Positions 1-5,514 of a DNA stretch of 6,408 nt are shown here, piece after piece. The position numbers were made by a program, and so were the translations under genes. How positions within the stretch are numbered: the first letter of the stretch is position 1; each line of letters begins with the position of its first letter. The DNA is taken from contig JBDTMC010000454.1 of NCBI GenBank assembly GCA_039934475.1, forward strand, positions 1-6,408, in the 5' to 3' direction. Origin of the DNA: JBDTMC01 sp039934475 (GTDB lineage: Bacteria; Acidobacteriota; Terriglobia; Bryobacterales; Bryobacteraceae). The notes below the pieces were generated by a model. That model ran no database searches, was not told the DNA's origin, and was given only the letters and a program-made list of their open reading frames with translations.

Positions 1-1
1 C

Positions 2-409
2 AGCGGTATGATCGTCAATGTCGGTTCCATCGGCGGCAAAGTCACCCTGCCGTGGCTCTCGTTGTATTCGGCCACCAAATTCGCTATCGGCTCAATGACT
101 GAGGGTCTTCGCATGGAGTTGATGCCCGACGGCGTTCGCACCATGCTGGTCTGTCCCGGCTATGTGTCCACCAACTTCCAGGACAATGCACTTACCGGCG
201 CACCCCCTCCTGCCATCCGCAATTCCAAGATCTTTCTCATCACACCGCAACGCTGCGCCGAAGATATCGCCGACGGCGTCGAAAAGAACAGGCGTACGGT
301 GATCACACCGCCAGGCGGCCGATGGTTTATACTCGCATCGCGGCTCTTTGGCGGCTTTCTGGAGCGCCGATTGGCGAAGATTTACCATGGGCTGGCCGCT
401 CCCAAGTAA
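2..409 (+). CDS. Short-chain dehydrogenase/reductase (SDR), C-terminal part, cut by the left edge
   Basis: This is the C-terminal 135 residues of a classical SDR, a cytoplasmic NAD(P)-dependent oxidoreductase. The frame is open from base 2, so the ATG at base 8 is internal and the Rossmann nucleotide-binding half lies outside the window. Visible landmarks are the strand ending in NVGS with catalytic Ser at visible residue 9, the YSATK motif with Tyr22 and Lys26 (bases 65-67 and 77-79, the usual 13-residue Ser-Tyr spacing), and the CPGYVSTNF segment (PG-x-V-x-T) after the next strand. The C-terminus is basic and ends in a hydrophobic/aromatic stretch, as in many short SDRs of the DltE/YqjQ-like kind. 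The substrate cannot be told from this fragment. It ends 6 nt before aroK on the same strand, so the two are probably co-transcribed. Family assignment is firm; the specific role is unknown. Confidence 0.93.
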   Translation, partial: SGMIVNVGSIGGKVTLPWLSLYSATKFAIGSMTEGLRMELMPDGVRTMLVCPGYVSTNFQDNALTGAPPPAIRNSKIFLITPQRCAEDIADGVEKNRRTVITPPGGRWFILASRLFGGFLERRLAKIYHGLAAPK

Positions 410-415
410 CGTTGT

Positions 416-937
416 ATGTTGTTGAAGCTAAAAAGAACTCCTGGCATCTACCTGGTCGGCTTTATGGGATCGGGCAAAACCACCGTCGGCCGCCTCCTTG
501 GCAAGGAACTCGGGTGGAGCTTCTGCGATCTCGATGAGGACATCGAAGTTGACCAGAAGTGTTCCATCGCCGCCATCTTTGAGACCCGTGGTGAAGCCGA
601 ATTCCGGCGCATCGAGTCTCAAGCCCTCGCTCGCCGTGTTCGACTGGTCGAGCGCGGCAGGCCCCTCGTTGTGGCTCTCGGCGGCGGCGCCTTCGTCCAG
701 GAAAACAACTTTGAGCTGCTCGAAAACAACGGCGTCTCCATCTGGCTCGATCCGCCCTATGGGGTCATCCGCCGCCGCGTCGAGGGTGCCAGCCACCGGC
801 CCCTCGCGCGCGATCCTCAGAAACTCGAGGAACTCTACCATTCGCGGCGGTCCTTTTATGAGCGAGCGGGCTATCACATTCGCGAGGCCGACTCTTCGTC
901 CGCTGTCGCTTCCATCCTCCGGCTGCCTATCTTCTAA
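416..937 (+). CDS. aroK: Shikimate kinase
   Basis: Cytoplasmic enzyme that phosphorylates shikimate with ATP to shikimate-3-phosphate, the fifth step from DAHP to chorismate. At 173 residues it has the usual length. In order it shows the Walker A P-loop GFMGSGKT (residues 15-22, Lys21 binding ATP phosphates), the DLDEDIE segment with Asp38 and Asp40 (shikimate-binding aspartate), the EFRRIE segment at 62-67 (shikimate-binding Arg), the Gly-Gly-Gly turn at 89-91 (Walker B-like) and RPLA at 128-131 (LID arginine). A C-terminal Arg-rich segment, HSRRSFYERAGY, follows. All expected functional residues are present, so it should be active. The ATG at 416 puts the P-loop at the normal distance from the N-terminus. 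No good Shine-Dalgarno is visible, so translation probably depends on coupling to the SDR gene ending 6 nt upstream. aroK and aroL are paralogues; aroK is used here as the general name. Confidence 0.95.
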   Translation: MLLKLKRTPGIYLVGFMGSGKTTVGRLLGKELGWSFCDLDEDIEVDQKCSIAAIFETRGEAEFRRIESQALARRVRLVERGRPLVVALGGGAFVQENNFELLENNGVSIWLDPPYGVIRRRVEGASHRPLARDPQKLEELYHSRRSFYERAGYHIREADSSSAVASILRLPIF

Positions 938-941
938 ACCT

Positions 942-2255
942 ATGGATAGCAACCTCCGCCACCACGCCGAAGCCATCTACACCGCTGCCCTTGCTGCCGC
1001 CGACCCCAGTCAGGCCGTGTCCCGGTTCGTGCGGCTTCAGGATGGACTCCTACAAGTAGGAGAGCGATCCTACCCCGTGGCTTCGTTTCGCGACATCTAC
1101 GTCATCGGGGCGGGAAAGGCCTCGGCTCCCATGGCCCAGACGATCGAACAACTCCTCGGCGATCGCATTACTTCCGGGCTCATCAATGTAAAGGATGGGC
1201 ATCTTGCGCCACTCTCTCGCATCCAGATCAATGAATCGAGTCACCCCGTGCCTGACGCTCGTGGCGTCGAAGGTGCTCACCGCATCTCGCAGCTCGCTCG
1301 CGGCGCCGGCCGTGAAGACCTCGTCATCTGTCTCATCTCCGGCGGCGCTTCGGCCCTCACACCCTATCCCGCACCGCCCATCACTCTCGAACAGAAGCAA
1401 ACCGTCACCACGTTGCTTCTCCAGTCCGGTGCCGACATCCACGAGATCAACGCCATTCGAAAGCACATCTCGCTCTTCAAAGGGGGACGCCTGGCTGCCC
1501 TCGCCGCCCCCGCCACTGTGATCTCGCTGCTCCTTTCCGATGTCGTCGGCGACAATATCGACGTCATCGGCTCTGGCCCCACCGCGCCCGATTCCTCCAC
1601 CTTCGTCCTGGCTCTCGCCATCCTCGACAAATACGGCCTGCGAAACGCCGTGCCCGCTCCGGTCCTCGATCGCCTCGAAGCCGGAGCGGCCGGTAGAATC
1701 GAGGAGACACCGAAGCCCGGCGACCCTATCTTCGACCGTGTTCAAAATCTTGTCGTAGGAAGCAACAAACTCGCCGTCGAAGCCGCTGCGGAAAAGGCTA
1801 CCTCACTCGGCTACCGTTGCCAGGTGCTCACCCAAGGCGCGGACGGAGAAGCCCGCGATTCGGCCCGTTTTCATGCCAGCGTCGCCACCAGGATGCAGCC
1901 CCCGGCCTGTCTTCTCTCCGGCGGCGAAACCACGGTCACCATCCGCGGCTCCGGGCTCGGAGGGCGTAACCAGGAATTCGCACTCGCCGCTGCCATCGCC
2001 ATCGATGGCAAACCGAACACCGTCGTCGTTAGCTTCGGCACCGATGGCAGCGATGGGCCCACCGATGCCGCAGGGGCCATAGCCGCCGGAGACACAGTGG
2101 CACGCGCCAGTGCGCTCGGCCTCGATCCCACTGCGTACCTCGACAACAACGACTCCTATCACTTCTTCGAGCCCCTCCACGATCTCATCAAGACCGGTCC
2201 CACCAACACGAACGTCATGGATATTCGCTTCGTCCTCGTCGGTGACAATCAATGA
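942..2255 (+). CDS. Glycerate 2-kinase, MOFRL family
   Basis: Predicted ATP-dependent glycerate 2-kinase (glycerate to 2-phosphoglycerate), called gckA or ttuD in other bacteria. It is 437 residues, normal for the family. The N-terminal domain carries GAGKAS (56-61, Lys59), SGGASAL (133-139), the long conserved helix HEINAIRKHIS with FKGGRLA (167-184), SDVVGD (199-204) and IGSGPTAPD (209-217). The C-terminal MOFRL domain (about 322-428) has SGGETTV (326-332), GLGGRNQE (338-345), GTDGSDGPTDAAGA (366-379) and TGPTNTNVMD (418-427). The frame stays open upstream to base 498 inside aroK, but that part is a low-complexity Ser/Pro/Arg shadow. The ATG at 942, 4 nt after the aroK stop, starts a family-like N-terminus (helix with AIYTAALAAADP). 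No clear ribosome site is seen, so coupling to aroK is likely. The protein may take hydroxypyruvate- or tartronate-derived glycerate; the source pathway is not visible here. Confidence 0.94.
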   Translation: MDSNLRHHAEAIYTAALAAADPSQAVSRFVRLQDGLLQVGERSYPVASFRDIYVIGAGKASAPMAQTIEQLLGDRITSGLINVKDGHLAPLSRIQINESSHPVPDARGVEGAHRISQLARGAGREDLVICLISGGASALTPYPAPPITLEQKQTVTTLLLQSGADIHEINAIRKHISLFKGGRLAALAAPATVISLLLSDVVGDNIDVIGSGPTAPDSSTFVLALAILDKYGLRNAVPAPVLDRLEAGAAGRIEETPKPGDPIFDRVQNLVVGSNKLAVEAAAEKATSLGYRCQVLTQGADGEARDSARFHASVATRMQPPACLLSGGETTVTIRGSGLGGRNQEFALAAAIAIDGKPNTVVVSFGTDGSDGPTDAAGAIAAGDTVARASALGLDPTAYLDNNDSYHFFEPLHDLIKTGPTNTNVMDIRFVLVGDNQ

Positions 2256-2605
2256 GTTTCTGGCGCAAAGAAGTGATCGATCCCGCTCTTGATCACGAAA
2301 CGATCAAACACATCGCCGAACAGCGCGCCTGGATTCTGCGGGAACCCGCCAACGCCGAGCCTTACTACAACCTCGCCCAGCTCTACCGCATGCAATGGAA
2401 GCAGGACGAAGCCTTGGGACTCTTGCTCGAGGCCGTGCGCTTAGATCCTCGCCATGCTGGCGCCAACAACGCCCTTGCCGAGGTCTACGCCATTCGCAAC
2501 GACTACGCCAAGGCGTGGATTCACGCTCATGTCGCCGAACAGTCCGGCGATGCATCCGCCGTGGACCTGCTGCGCCGCCACTCAATTGCCAATCCGAATT
2601 CGTGA
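2252..2605 (+). CDS. Small TPR-repeat protein
   Basis: A 117-residue, probably cytoplasmic protein with no signal peptide or membrane segment. After an N-terminal helical region (about 12-32, with IAEQRAWILREPANA) come two tetratricopeptide-like helical hairpins. Residues 36-69 fit the TPR consensus well (Y at 38-39, NLAQLY, DEAL, LDP). Residues 70-101 form a weaker second unit (ANNALAEVYAIRNDYAKAW). TPRs bind other proteins, so an adaptor or scaffold role is inferred; no partner is known. The start ATG overlaps the glycerate kinase stop (ATGA, 4 nt), and GGTGA at 2241-2245 is a plausible Shine-Dalgarno 6 nt before it, so the two proteins are probably made in a coupled way. No enzymatic motif is present. 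Gene reality is well supported by the overlap, the codon use and the repeat pattern. Confidence 0.88.
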   Translation: MSFWRKEVIDPALDHETIKHIAEQRAWILREPANAEPYYNLAQLYRMQWKQDEALGLLLEAVRLDPRHAGANNALAEVYAIRNDYAKAWIHAHVAEQSGDASAVDLLRRHSIANPNS

Positions 2606-2636
2606 ACCGCTGAGCGATCTCGTTCGTAACTGAGAG

Positions 2637-2642
2637 AGGAGG
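2637..2642 (+). promoter_or_regulatory. Strong ribosome binding site of the 2647 gene
   Basis: AGGAGG lies 4 nt before the ATG at 2647, inside a longer purine run (2632-2642). It is the strongest Shine-Dalgarno in the window and fixes the start of the small membrane protein. It also shows that this gene is translated independently of the TPR gene, unlike the coupled genes upstream. Confidence 0.85.
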
Positions 2643-2646
2643 CTAT

Positions 2647-3045
2647 ATGGCCCAACACGTGAAGATCCTCGGTATACTCCACATCGCACTCGGCGCGTTG
2701 AGCGTCTGTGGCGGTCTGATTGTCCTGGCGGTAATGGGCGGACTCGCTGGCATCGTCGGCGCCGCCGCCGATTCCGACAGCGCATTTATCGCTATGCCCA
2801 TCCTGGCCGGACTCGGCGGCATTGCGTTTCTTGTCCTCATGGCGCTTGGACTACCCGGCATTATCGCCGGTTGGGGTTTACTAAACTTCCGGCCCTGGGC
2901 GCGTGTCGTCACCATCGCCCTTTCCGCCTTCGATCTCTTTCACATCCCCTTCGGGACGGCCCTAGGGATCTACGGCTTCTGGGTACTTCTATCGGTTGAA
3001 GGGGAGCAACTCTTCCGCCCACCACAGCAATACGCGGCCCGGTAA
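2647..3045 (+). CDS. Small multi-pass membrane protein of unknown function
   Basis: A 132-residue, very hydrophobic inner-membrane protein. I read four likely membrane spans: about 8-30 (ILGILHIALGALSV onward), 49-78 with a Gly-rich course, 85-98, and 102-117 (TALGIYGFWVLL). A short loop with AADSDS (40-45) separates the first two. A basic FRPWAR motif (81-86) sits between spans 2 and 3 and is likely cytoplasmic by the positive-inside rule. The C-terminal tail (EGEQLFRPPQQYAAR) is polar. The pattern GWGLL..RPWAR...PFGTALGIYGFWVLL is one I associate with widespread uncharacterised small membrane proteins. No catalytic motif is visible and I give no function. It lies 41 nt downstream of the TPR gene, so it may be in the same transcript or have its own promoter; no convincing promoter is seen in that gap. 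Its end faces a convergent gene 15 nt away. Confidence 0.85.
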   Translation: MAQHVKILGILHIALGALSVCGGLIVLAVMGGLAGIVGAAADSDSAFIAMPILAGLGGIAFLVLMALGLPGIIAGWGLLNFRPWARVVTIALSAFDLFHIPFGTALGIYGFWVLLSVEGEQLFRPPQQYAAR

Positions 3046-3060
3046 TCACGGACTAATCGG

Positions 3061-3462
3061 CTAGCCTTTGTCGGTCTGTTCCGCTGTCACTGCGGAATGC
3101 ACATTGCGCCTCATTCCAGACCACGTCTCCGACACGACAATCGAGTTCGCCGGATCGCGTGGCAGGAACTTAACCGTCGCGCCTCCCAGCAGTAGTTCAG
3201 GATCCGCAGGCGCACCAGTCAAACCGGATAGGTCTTGTGAAGCGGTGTAGGTGACGCCCCGCACTTCATACGTGAACTGCACCACCGAATCGTGGACATC
3301 CACCACCGTCGCATCCACCATCCGTCCGCCGGCGTTGATAATGGTTCGCCTGCGGCGCTCCAGTTCGTCGGGCGAAACCTGCCGCCGTCTATAAATGACA
3401 ATACCGGCCGCAACAAGTACGACCGGTATTGCCACAATTGCCAGATAGAAGGAATCGACCAT
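3061..3462 (-). CDS. Single-pass membrane protein, DUF3592-like
   Basis: A 133-residue protein with one N-terminal membrane span (about 5-24) followed by YRRRQ, then a charged linker (ERRRRT, 35-40) and a predicted beta-rich soluble domain (about 46-112). The domain has the layout of DUF3592-type proteins: a strand with GRMVDATVVDV (46-56), then VQFTYEVRGVTYTAS (61-75), then VKFLPRDPANSIVV (97-110), which matches the usual 'V-x-Y-x-P-x-D-P' ending. The basic residues after the span suggest the domain faces the cytoplasm, but this is inference. Function is unknown for the family. It begins 18 nt after the transaldolase stop on the same strand, so it is probably the last gene of that operon. 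No strong Shine-Dalgarno is visible before the ATG. The DUF assignment is from remembered pattern, not a search. Confidence 0.82.
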   Translation of the reverse strand: MVDSFYLAIVAIPVVLVAAGIVIYRRRQVSPDELERRRRTIINAGGRMVDATVVDVHDSVVQFTYEVRGVTYTASQDLSGLTGAPADPELLLGGATVKFLPRDPANSIVVSETWSGMRRNVHSAVTAEQTDKG

Positions 3463-3480
3463 AGACGGCCAGCCGCCGGT

Positions 3481-4143
3481 TTAGTGGCTTGCAGGCTCTT
3501 CGTGGAAAACCTTGCCCCAATCTTTCAAAAACTGCTCCAACCCTTTGTCCGTCAGCGGATGGTTGAACAACATGTCCAGCACCTTGAACGGCAGCGTCCC
3601 GATGTCGGCGCCCGCCTTGGCTGCTTCCACCACGTGCAGTGGAGAGCGCAGCGATGCCGCCAGAACCTGTGTCCGGAAATCGTGTGTCCGGTAAATGGTC
3701 ACGATATCGTCCACCAGGTCCATACCCACTTGGCCGATGTCATCCAGCCGGCCGACAAACGGGCTGATGATGTACGCCCCGGCCTTGGCCGCCAGCAGCG
3801 CCTGTGCCGCCGTGAAGCAAAGGGTAACGTTCAGCCGGATGCCTTCCTTGCTCAACGTGGAACAGGCCCTGATCCCATCGCGGGTCAACGGCACCTTCAC
3901 CACCACGTTCTTATGAATCTTGGCAAGCTTCCGGCCTTCGCTCACCATCTGATCCGAAGTTGTCGCCACAACCTCCGCGCTGATATCTCCGTCTATGATT
4001 TCGCAAATGCGGGCGATCTGTTCCTCAATCGGCCGCCCTTCTTTAGCGATCAGGGTCGGGTTAGTAGTAACGCCATCGACAATGCCCCAGTCGGCTCCCC
4101 GCTTGAGTTCGTCGAGATTAGCAGTATCTAGGAAGATCTTCAC
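3481..4143 (-). CDS. tal: Transaldolase, small (MipB/TalC-type) subfamily
   Basis: Pentose phosphate pathway enzyme that moves a dihydroxyacetone unit between sedoheptulose-7-phosphate and glyceraldehyde-3-phosphate, giving erythrose-4-phosphate and fructose-6-phosphate. It is 220 residues, the size of the short TIM-barrel class that also contains fructose-6-phosphate aldolase (FSA). Visible landmarks are FLDTAN with Asp6, VTTNP (25-29), the Schiff-base lysine Lys83 in VVVKVPLT, SPFVGRLDD (127-135, Arg132) and AASLRSP (162-168). Glu57 (AEVVATT) and Phe129 occupy positions that are Gln and Tyr in E. coli FSA, which favours true transaldolase. The start codon is GTG, supported by GAGAGGGG 7 nt upstream and by the family-like N-terminus MKIFLDTANL. 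It lies 15 nt after the FAH-family gene and 18 nt before the DUF3592-like gene. Confidence 0.94.
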   Translation of the reverse strand: MKIFLDTANLDELKRGADWGIVDGVTTNPTLIAKEGRPIEEQIARICEIIDGDISAEVVATTSDQMVSEGRKLAKIHKNVVVKVPLTRDGIRACSTLSKEGIRLNVTLCFTAAQALLAAKAGAYIISPFVGRLDDIGQVGMDLVDDIVTIYRTHDFRTQVLAASLRSPLHVVEAAKAGADIGTLPFKVLDMLFNHPLTDKGLEQFLKDWGKVFHEEPASH

Positions 4144-4150
4144 GTCTCTG

Positions 4151-4158
4151 CCCCTCTC
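4151..4158 (-). promoter_or_regulatory. Ribosome binding site supporting the GTG start of transaldolase
   Basis: Read on the minus strand, GAGAGGGG occupies 4158 to 4151, 7 nt before the GTG at 4143-4141, in the 15-nt gap after the FAH-family gene. No in-frame ATG occurs between the upstream stop and this codon that would give a family-like N-terminus, so the site decides the start. Confidence 0.7.
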
Positions 4159-4968
4159 TTATGCTGTCCAGTTGGATTCGTTCTCTGCGACTACGGTATT
4201 CCTCAATAGGCCGATGCCATTGATTTCCACTTCCACCACGGCGCCAGGCTGCATCGGACCTACCCCAGGAGGAGTCCCCGTCGCAATCAAGTCGCCGGGT
4301 TCCAGCGTTAGGAATTGCGTAACGTACTCAATTATATCAGCCACCGAAAAAATCATATCGGTGACAGGGCCATCCTGCTTCACTTCGCCGTTCAAACGCG
4401 TTGTGACTCGCAGGATCCCAAGATCCACTTCGGCGGCCGGCACTACCCACGGGCCCAGCGGACAGAAGGTGTCGAACCCTTTGCCGCGCGTCCATTGGCC
4501 GTCCTTCTTCTGCAAGTCGCGCGCCGTAACGTCATTCACCACTGTGTACCCAAGCACGTGCGACATCGCCTCTTGACGGCGCACCCGTCGCGCGCGCGTC
4601 CCGATCACAACTCCCAATTCGCCCTCAAAATCCACTCTCTGCGACAGCCTTGGATAGACGACTTCTTCTCCCGCAGCCAGCATCGACGAAGGAGGCTTCA
4701 GGAAAATTAGAGGCTCCGACGGAACTTCATTGCCCAGTTCCTTCGCATGCTCCACGTAATTCCGGCCCACGCACACAATTTTGGTAGGAGCGCATGGCGG
4801 TAGCAGGCGAATCCCTTCGATAGAATGCTCTCTGCCGTTGCGCGCGCCATTCAGGCCGGCGGTCTCAAAAACCGTCTCGCCCTCCAGAATCCCGTAAAAC
4901 GTCTCCGGAGAATCCGCCGCCGTCGAGGGCAGCCGCCGGTTCAGGGTGAAACGAATCAGTTTGGTCAT
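4159..4968 (-). CDS. Fumarylacetoacetate hydrolase (FAH) family protein
   Basis: A 269-residue cytoplasmic, metal-dependent enzyme of the FAH superfamily, which includes acylpyruvate hydrolases, oxaloacetate decarboxylases and 2-hydroxyhepta-2,4-dienedioate isomerases. A short N-terminal domain (1-60) is followed by the conserved core. This has VGRNYVEHAKELG (67-79), EPLIFLKPPSS (85-95), VDFEGELG (112-119) with metal-ligand candidates Glu115 and Glu117, and GYTVVNDVTARDLQ (140-153) with Asp146. GQWTRGKGFDTFCPLGPW (157-174, Lys163) and LIATGTPPGVGP (227-238) complete it. All core motifs are intact, so it should be active, but the substrate cannot be told from these motifs. ATG at 4968 is well supported: GGGAG lies at 4977-4973, 4 nt upstream, and the ATG overlaps the stop of the 97-aa gene (ATGA). 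It is followed 15 nt later by transaldolase. Confidence 0.93.
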   Translation of the reverse strand: MTKLIRFTLNRRLPSTAADSPETFYGILEGETVFETAGLNGARNGREHSIEGIRLLPPCAPTKIVCVGRNYVEHAKELGNEVPSEPLIFLKPPSSMLAAGEEVVYPRLSQRVDFEGELGVVIGTRARRVRRQEAMSHVLGYTVVNDVTARDLQKKDGQWTRGKGFDTFCPLGPWVVPAAEVDLGILRVTTRLNGEVKQDGPVTDMIFSVADIIEYVTQFLTLEPGDLIATGTPPGVGPMQPGAVVEVEINGIGLLRNTVVAENESNWTA

Positions 4969-5258
4969 AGGTCTCCCGAGCCGAAGTCGAACTTCAACTG
5001 CCGTTTGGCAAAGTAGATCTTTCCGTTTACCCGCGAATTGGAAGGAATCTTGAGTAGAACTCTTCCCCCAAACCGCCGTGCCATCTCCGCAGCCAGCGCC
5101 GTTTCTTCATCTTGAGGCGCGCCGGTGCCGGGCACTGCGGCGCGAAACCAGTCGGCCGTCGCCTGCTTCAGCAGGTCTTCGATTTCGGCATTGGCACACA
5201 TCCACTCGCCACGCCGCAGGATCGCCTTTTGCCGGCGAATGGAAATCAGCACTCCCAT
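4965..5258 (-). CDS. Unrecognised 97-residue protein, first gene of the minus-strand operon
   Basis: I do not recognise this protein. It has no signal peptide, no membrane segment and no cysteine cluster (one Cys, at 21). The N-terminal part is basic (IRRQKAILRRGEW), followed by a predicted acidic helix (IEDLLKQATADWF, 26-38), a Gly/Pro linker (43-48), a second helix (ETALAAEMARRF, 52-63) and a strand-rich C-terminus (RVLLKIPSNSRVNGKIYFAKRQLKFDF). Its stop overlaps the FAH gene start by ATGA, which strongly supports it as a real, translationally coupled gene. The start is uncertain: ATG at 5258 lacks a clear Shine-Dalgarno, and the in-frame ATG at 5201 (residue 20) would give a 78-residue protein. 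A DNA- or protein-binding helper is possible but nothing in the sequence shows it. Confidence 0.7.
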   Translation of the reverse strand: MGVLISIRRQKAILRRGEWMCANAEIEDLLKQATADWFRAAVPGTGAPQDEETALAAEMARRFGGRVLLKIPSNSRVNGKIYFAKRQLKFDFGSGDL

Positions 5259-5331
5259 CGGGTATGCTCTCGATTGTAACGCGGCTCGAAACCCGAATCC
5301 GTCCCCCTTACGTCTGATCTAATGGAGTGCC
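5259..5331. promoter_or_regulatory. Divergent intergenic region, probable promoters for both flanking operons
   Basis: These 73 nt separate the starts of the minus-strand operon and the right-hand plus-strand pair, so both promoters should lie here or just inside the flanking genes. On the minus strand TACAAT (5278 to 5273) resembles a -10 box, but I see no matching -35 at 16-18 nt, so it is only a candidate. If it is used, transcription would start near 5266, leaving almost no leader before ATG 5258 but about 65 nt before ATG 5201. No good promoter boxes are visible for the plus strand. I see no operator palindrome. Confidence 0.4.
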
Positions 5332-5511
5332 ATGCCTTTACTGGGAAAGAAGGCTCCGCAAACCGACGACGAAGCCGTTCGCAAGCTCATCTCTGAGATT
5401 GACGAACTCGACGCTTTGCCCAATCGCGTCTTTCGACGCATCTGGCTCCTCTTCCTGCTCGTCATTCCGTTCGCGTTGATTCTGTTCTACTTCGCCGCCG
5501 TTCGCCGTTAG
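5332..5511 (+). CDS. 59-residue single-pass membrane protein
   Basis: A short gene that a 60-residue cut-off would miss. It reads ATG at 5332 to TAG at 5509-5511, giving 59 residues. The N-terminal half is polar and charged (TDDEAVRKLISEIDELDALP, 11-30, likely amphipathic helix), followed by basic NRVFRR (31-36) and a strong membrane span, about residues 38-56 (WLLFLLVIPFALILFYF), ending in AAVRR. This looks like a tail-anchored protein with a cytoplasmic N-terminal helix, by the basic residues before the span. GGAG at 5324-5327, 4 nt before the ATG, is a good ribosome site. It lies 3 nt before the NmrA-like gene, which has no visible ribosome site of its own, so the two are probably coupled. 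No family recognised. Support is the ribosome site, the coherent helix-plus-span layout and the tight packing. Confidence 0.75.
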   Translation: MPLLGKKAPQTDDEAVRKLISEIDELDALPNRVFRRIWLLFLLVIPFALILFYFAAVRR

Positions 5512-5514
5512 TCT

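Noticed and set aside
498..941. Upstream extension of the glycerate kinase frame by 148 codons, overlapping aroK.
   Set aside because: The translation is Ser/Pro/Arg-rich and resembles no kinase N-terminus; aroK in the other frame has all its motifs. It is an out-of-frame shadow in GC-rich coding DNA.
1050..1745. A 231-codon open frame on the minus strand inside the glycerate kinase gene.
   Set aside because: Gly/Asp/Glu/Arg-rich composition typical of antisense frames in GC-rich genes; no motif, and the plus strand encodes a fully conserved enzyme over the same bases.
3079..3097. Hairpin TTCCGC / GCGGAA near the convergent gap as a terminator.
   Set aside because: The stem is six pairs, lies within the C-terminal coding part of the minus-strand gene and has no T-run after it on either strand.
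3292..4131. A 279-codon plus-strand open frame opposite transaldolase.
   Set aside because: It is His/Arg/Gln-rich with no recognisable domain and is antisense to a gene with intact catalytic residues; the same holds for the other long opposite-strand frames in the window, for example 428-976, 3995-4576 and 5866-6303.
3470..4941. Repeat of CAGCCGCCGGTT at 3470-3481 and 4930-4941.
   Set aside because: Only 12 bases, made of common GC-rich codons, one copy spanning a gene end and the other inside the FAH gene; expected by chance in this composition.
5318..5323. TCTAAT as a plus-strand -10 box before the 59-aa gene.
   Set aside because: It is only 8 nt from the start codon and overlaps the ribosome site region, and no -35 box is found at proper spacing.
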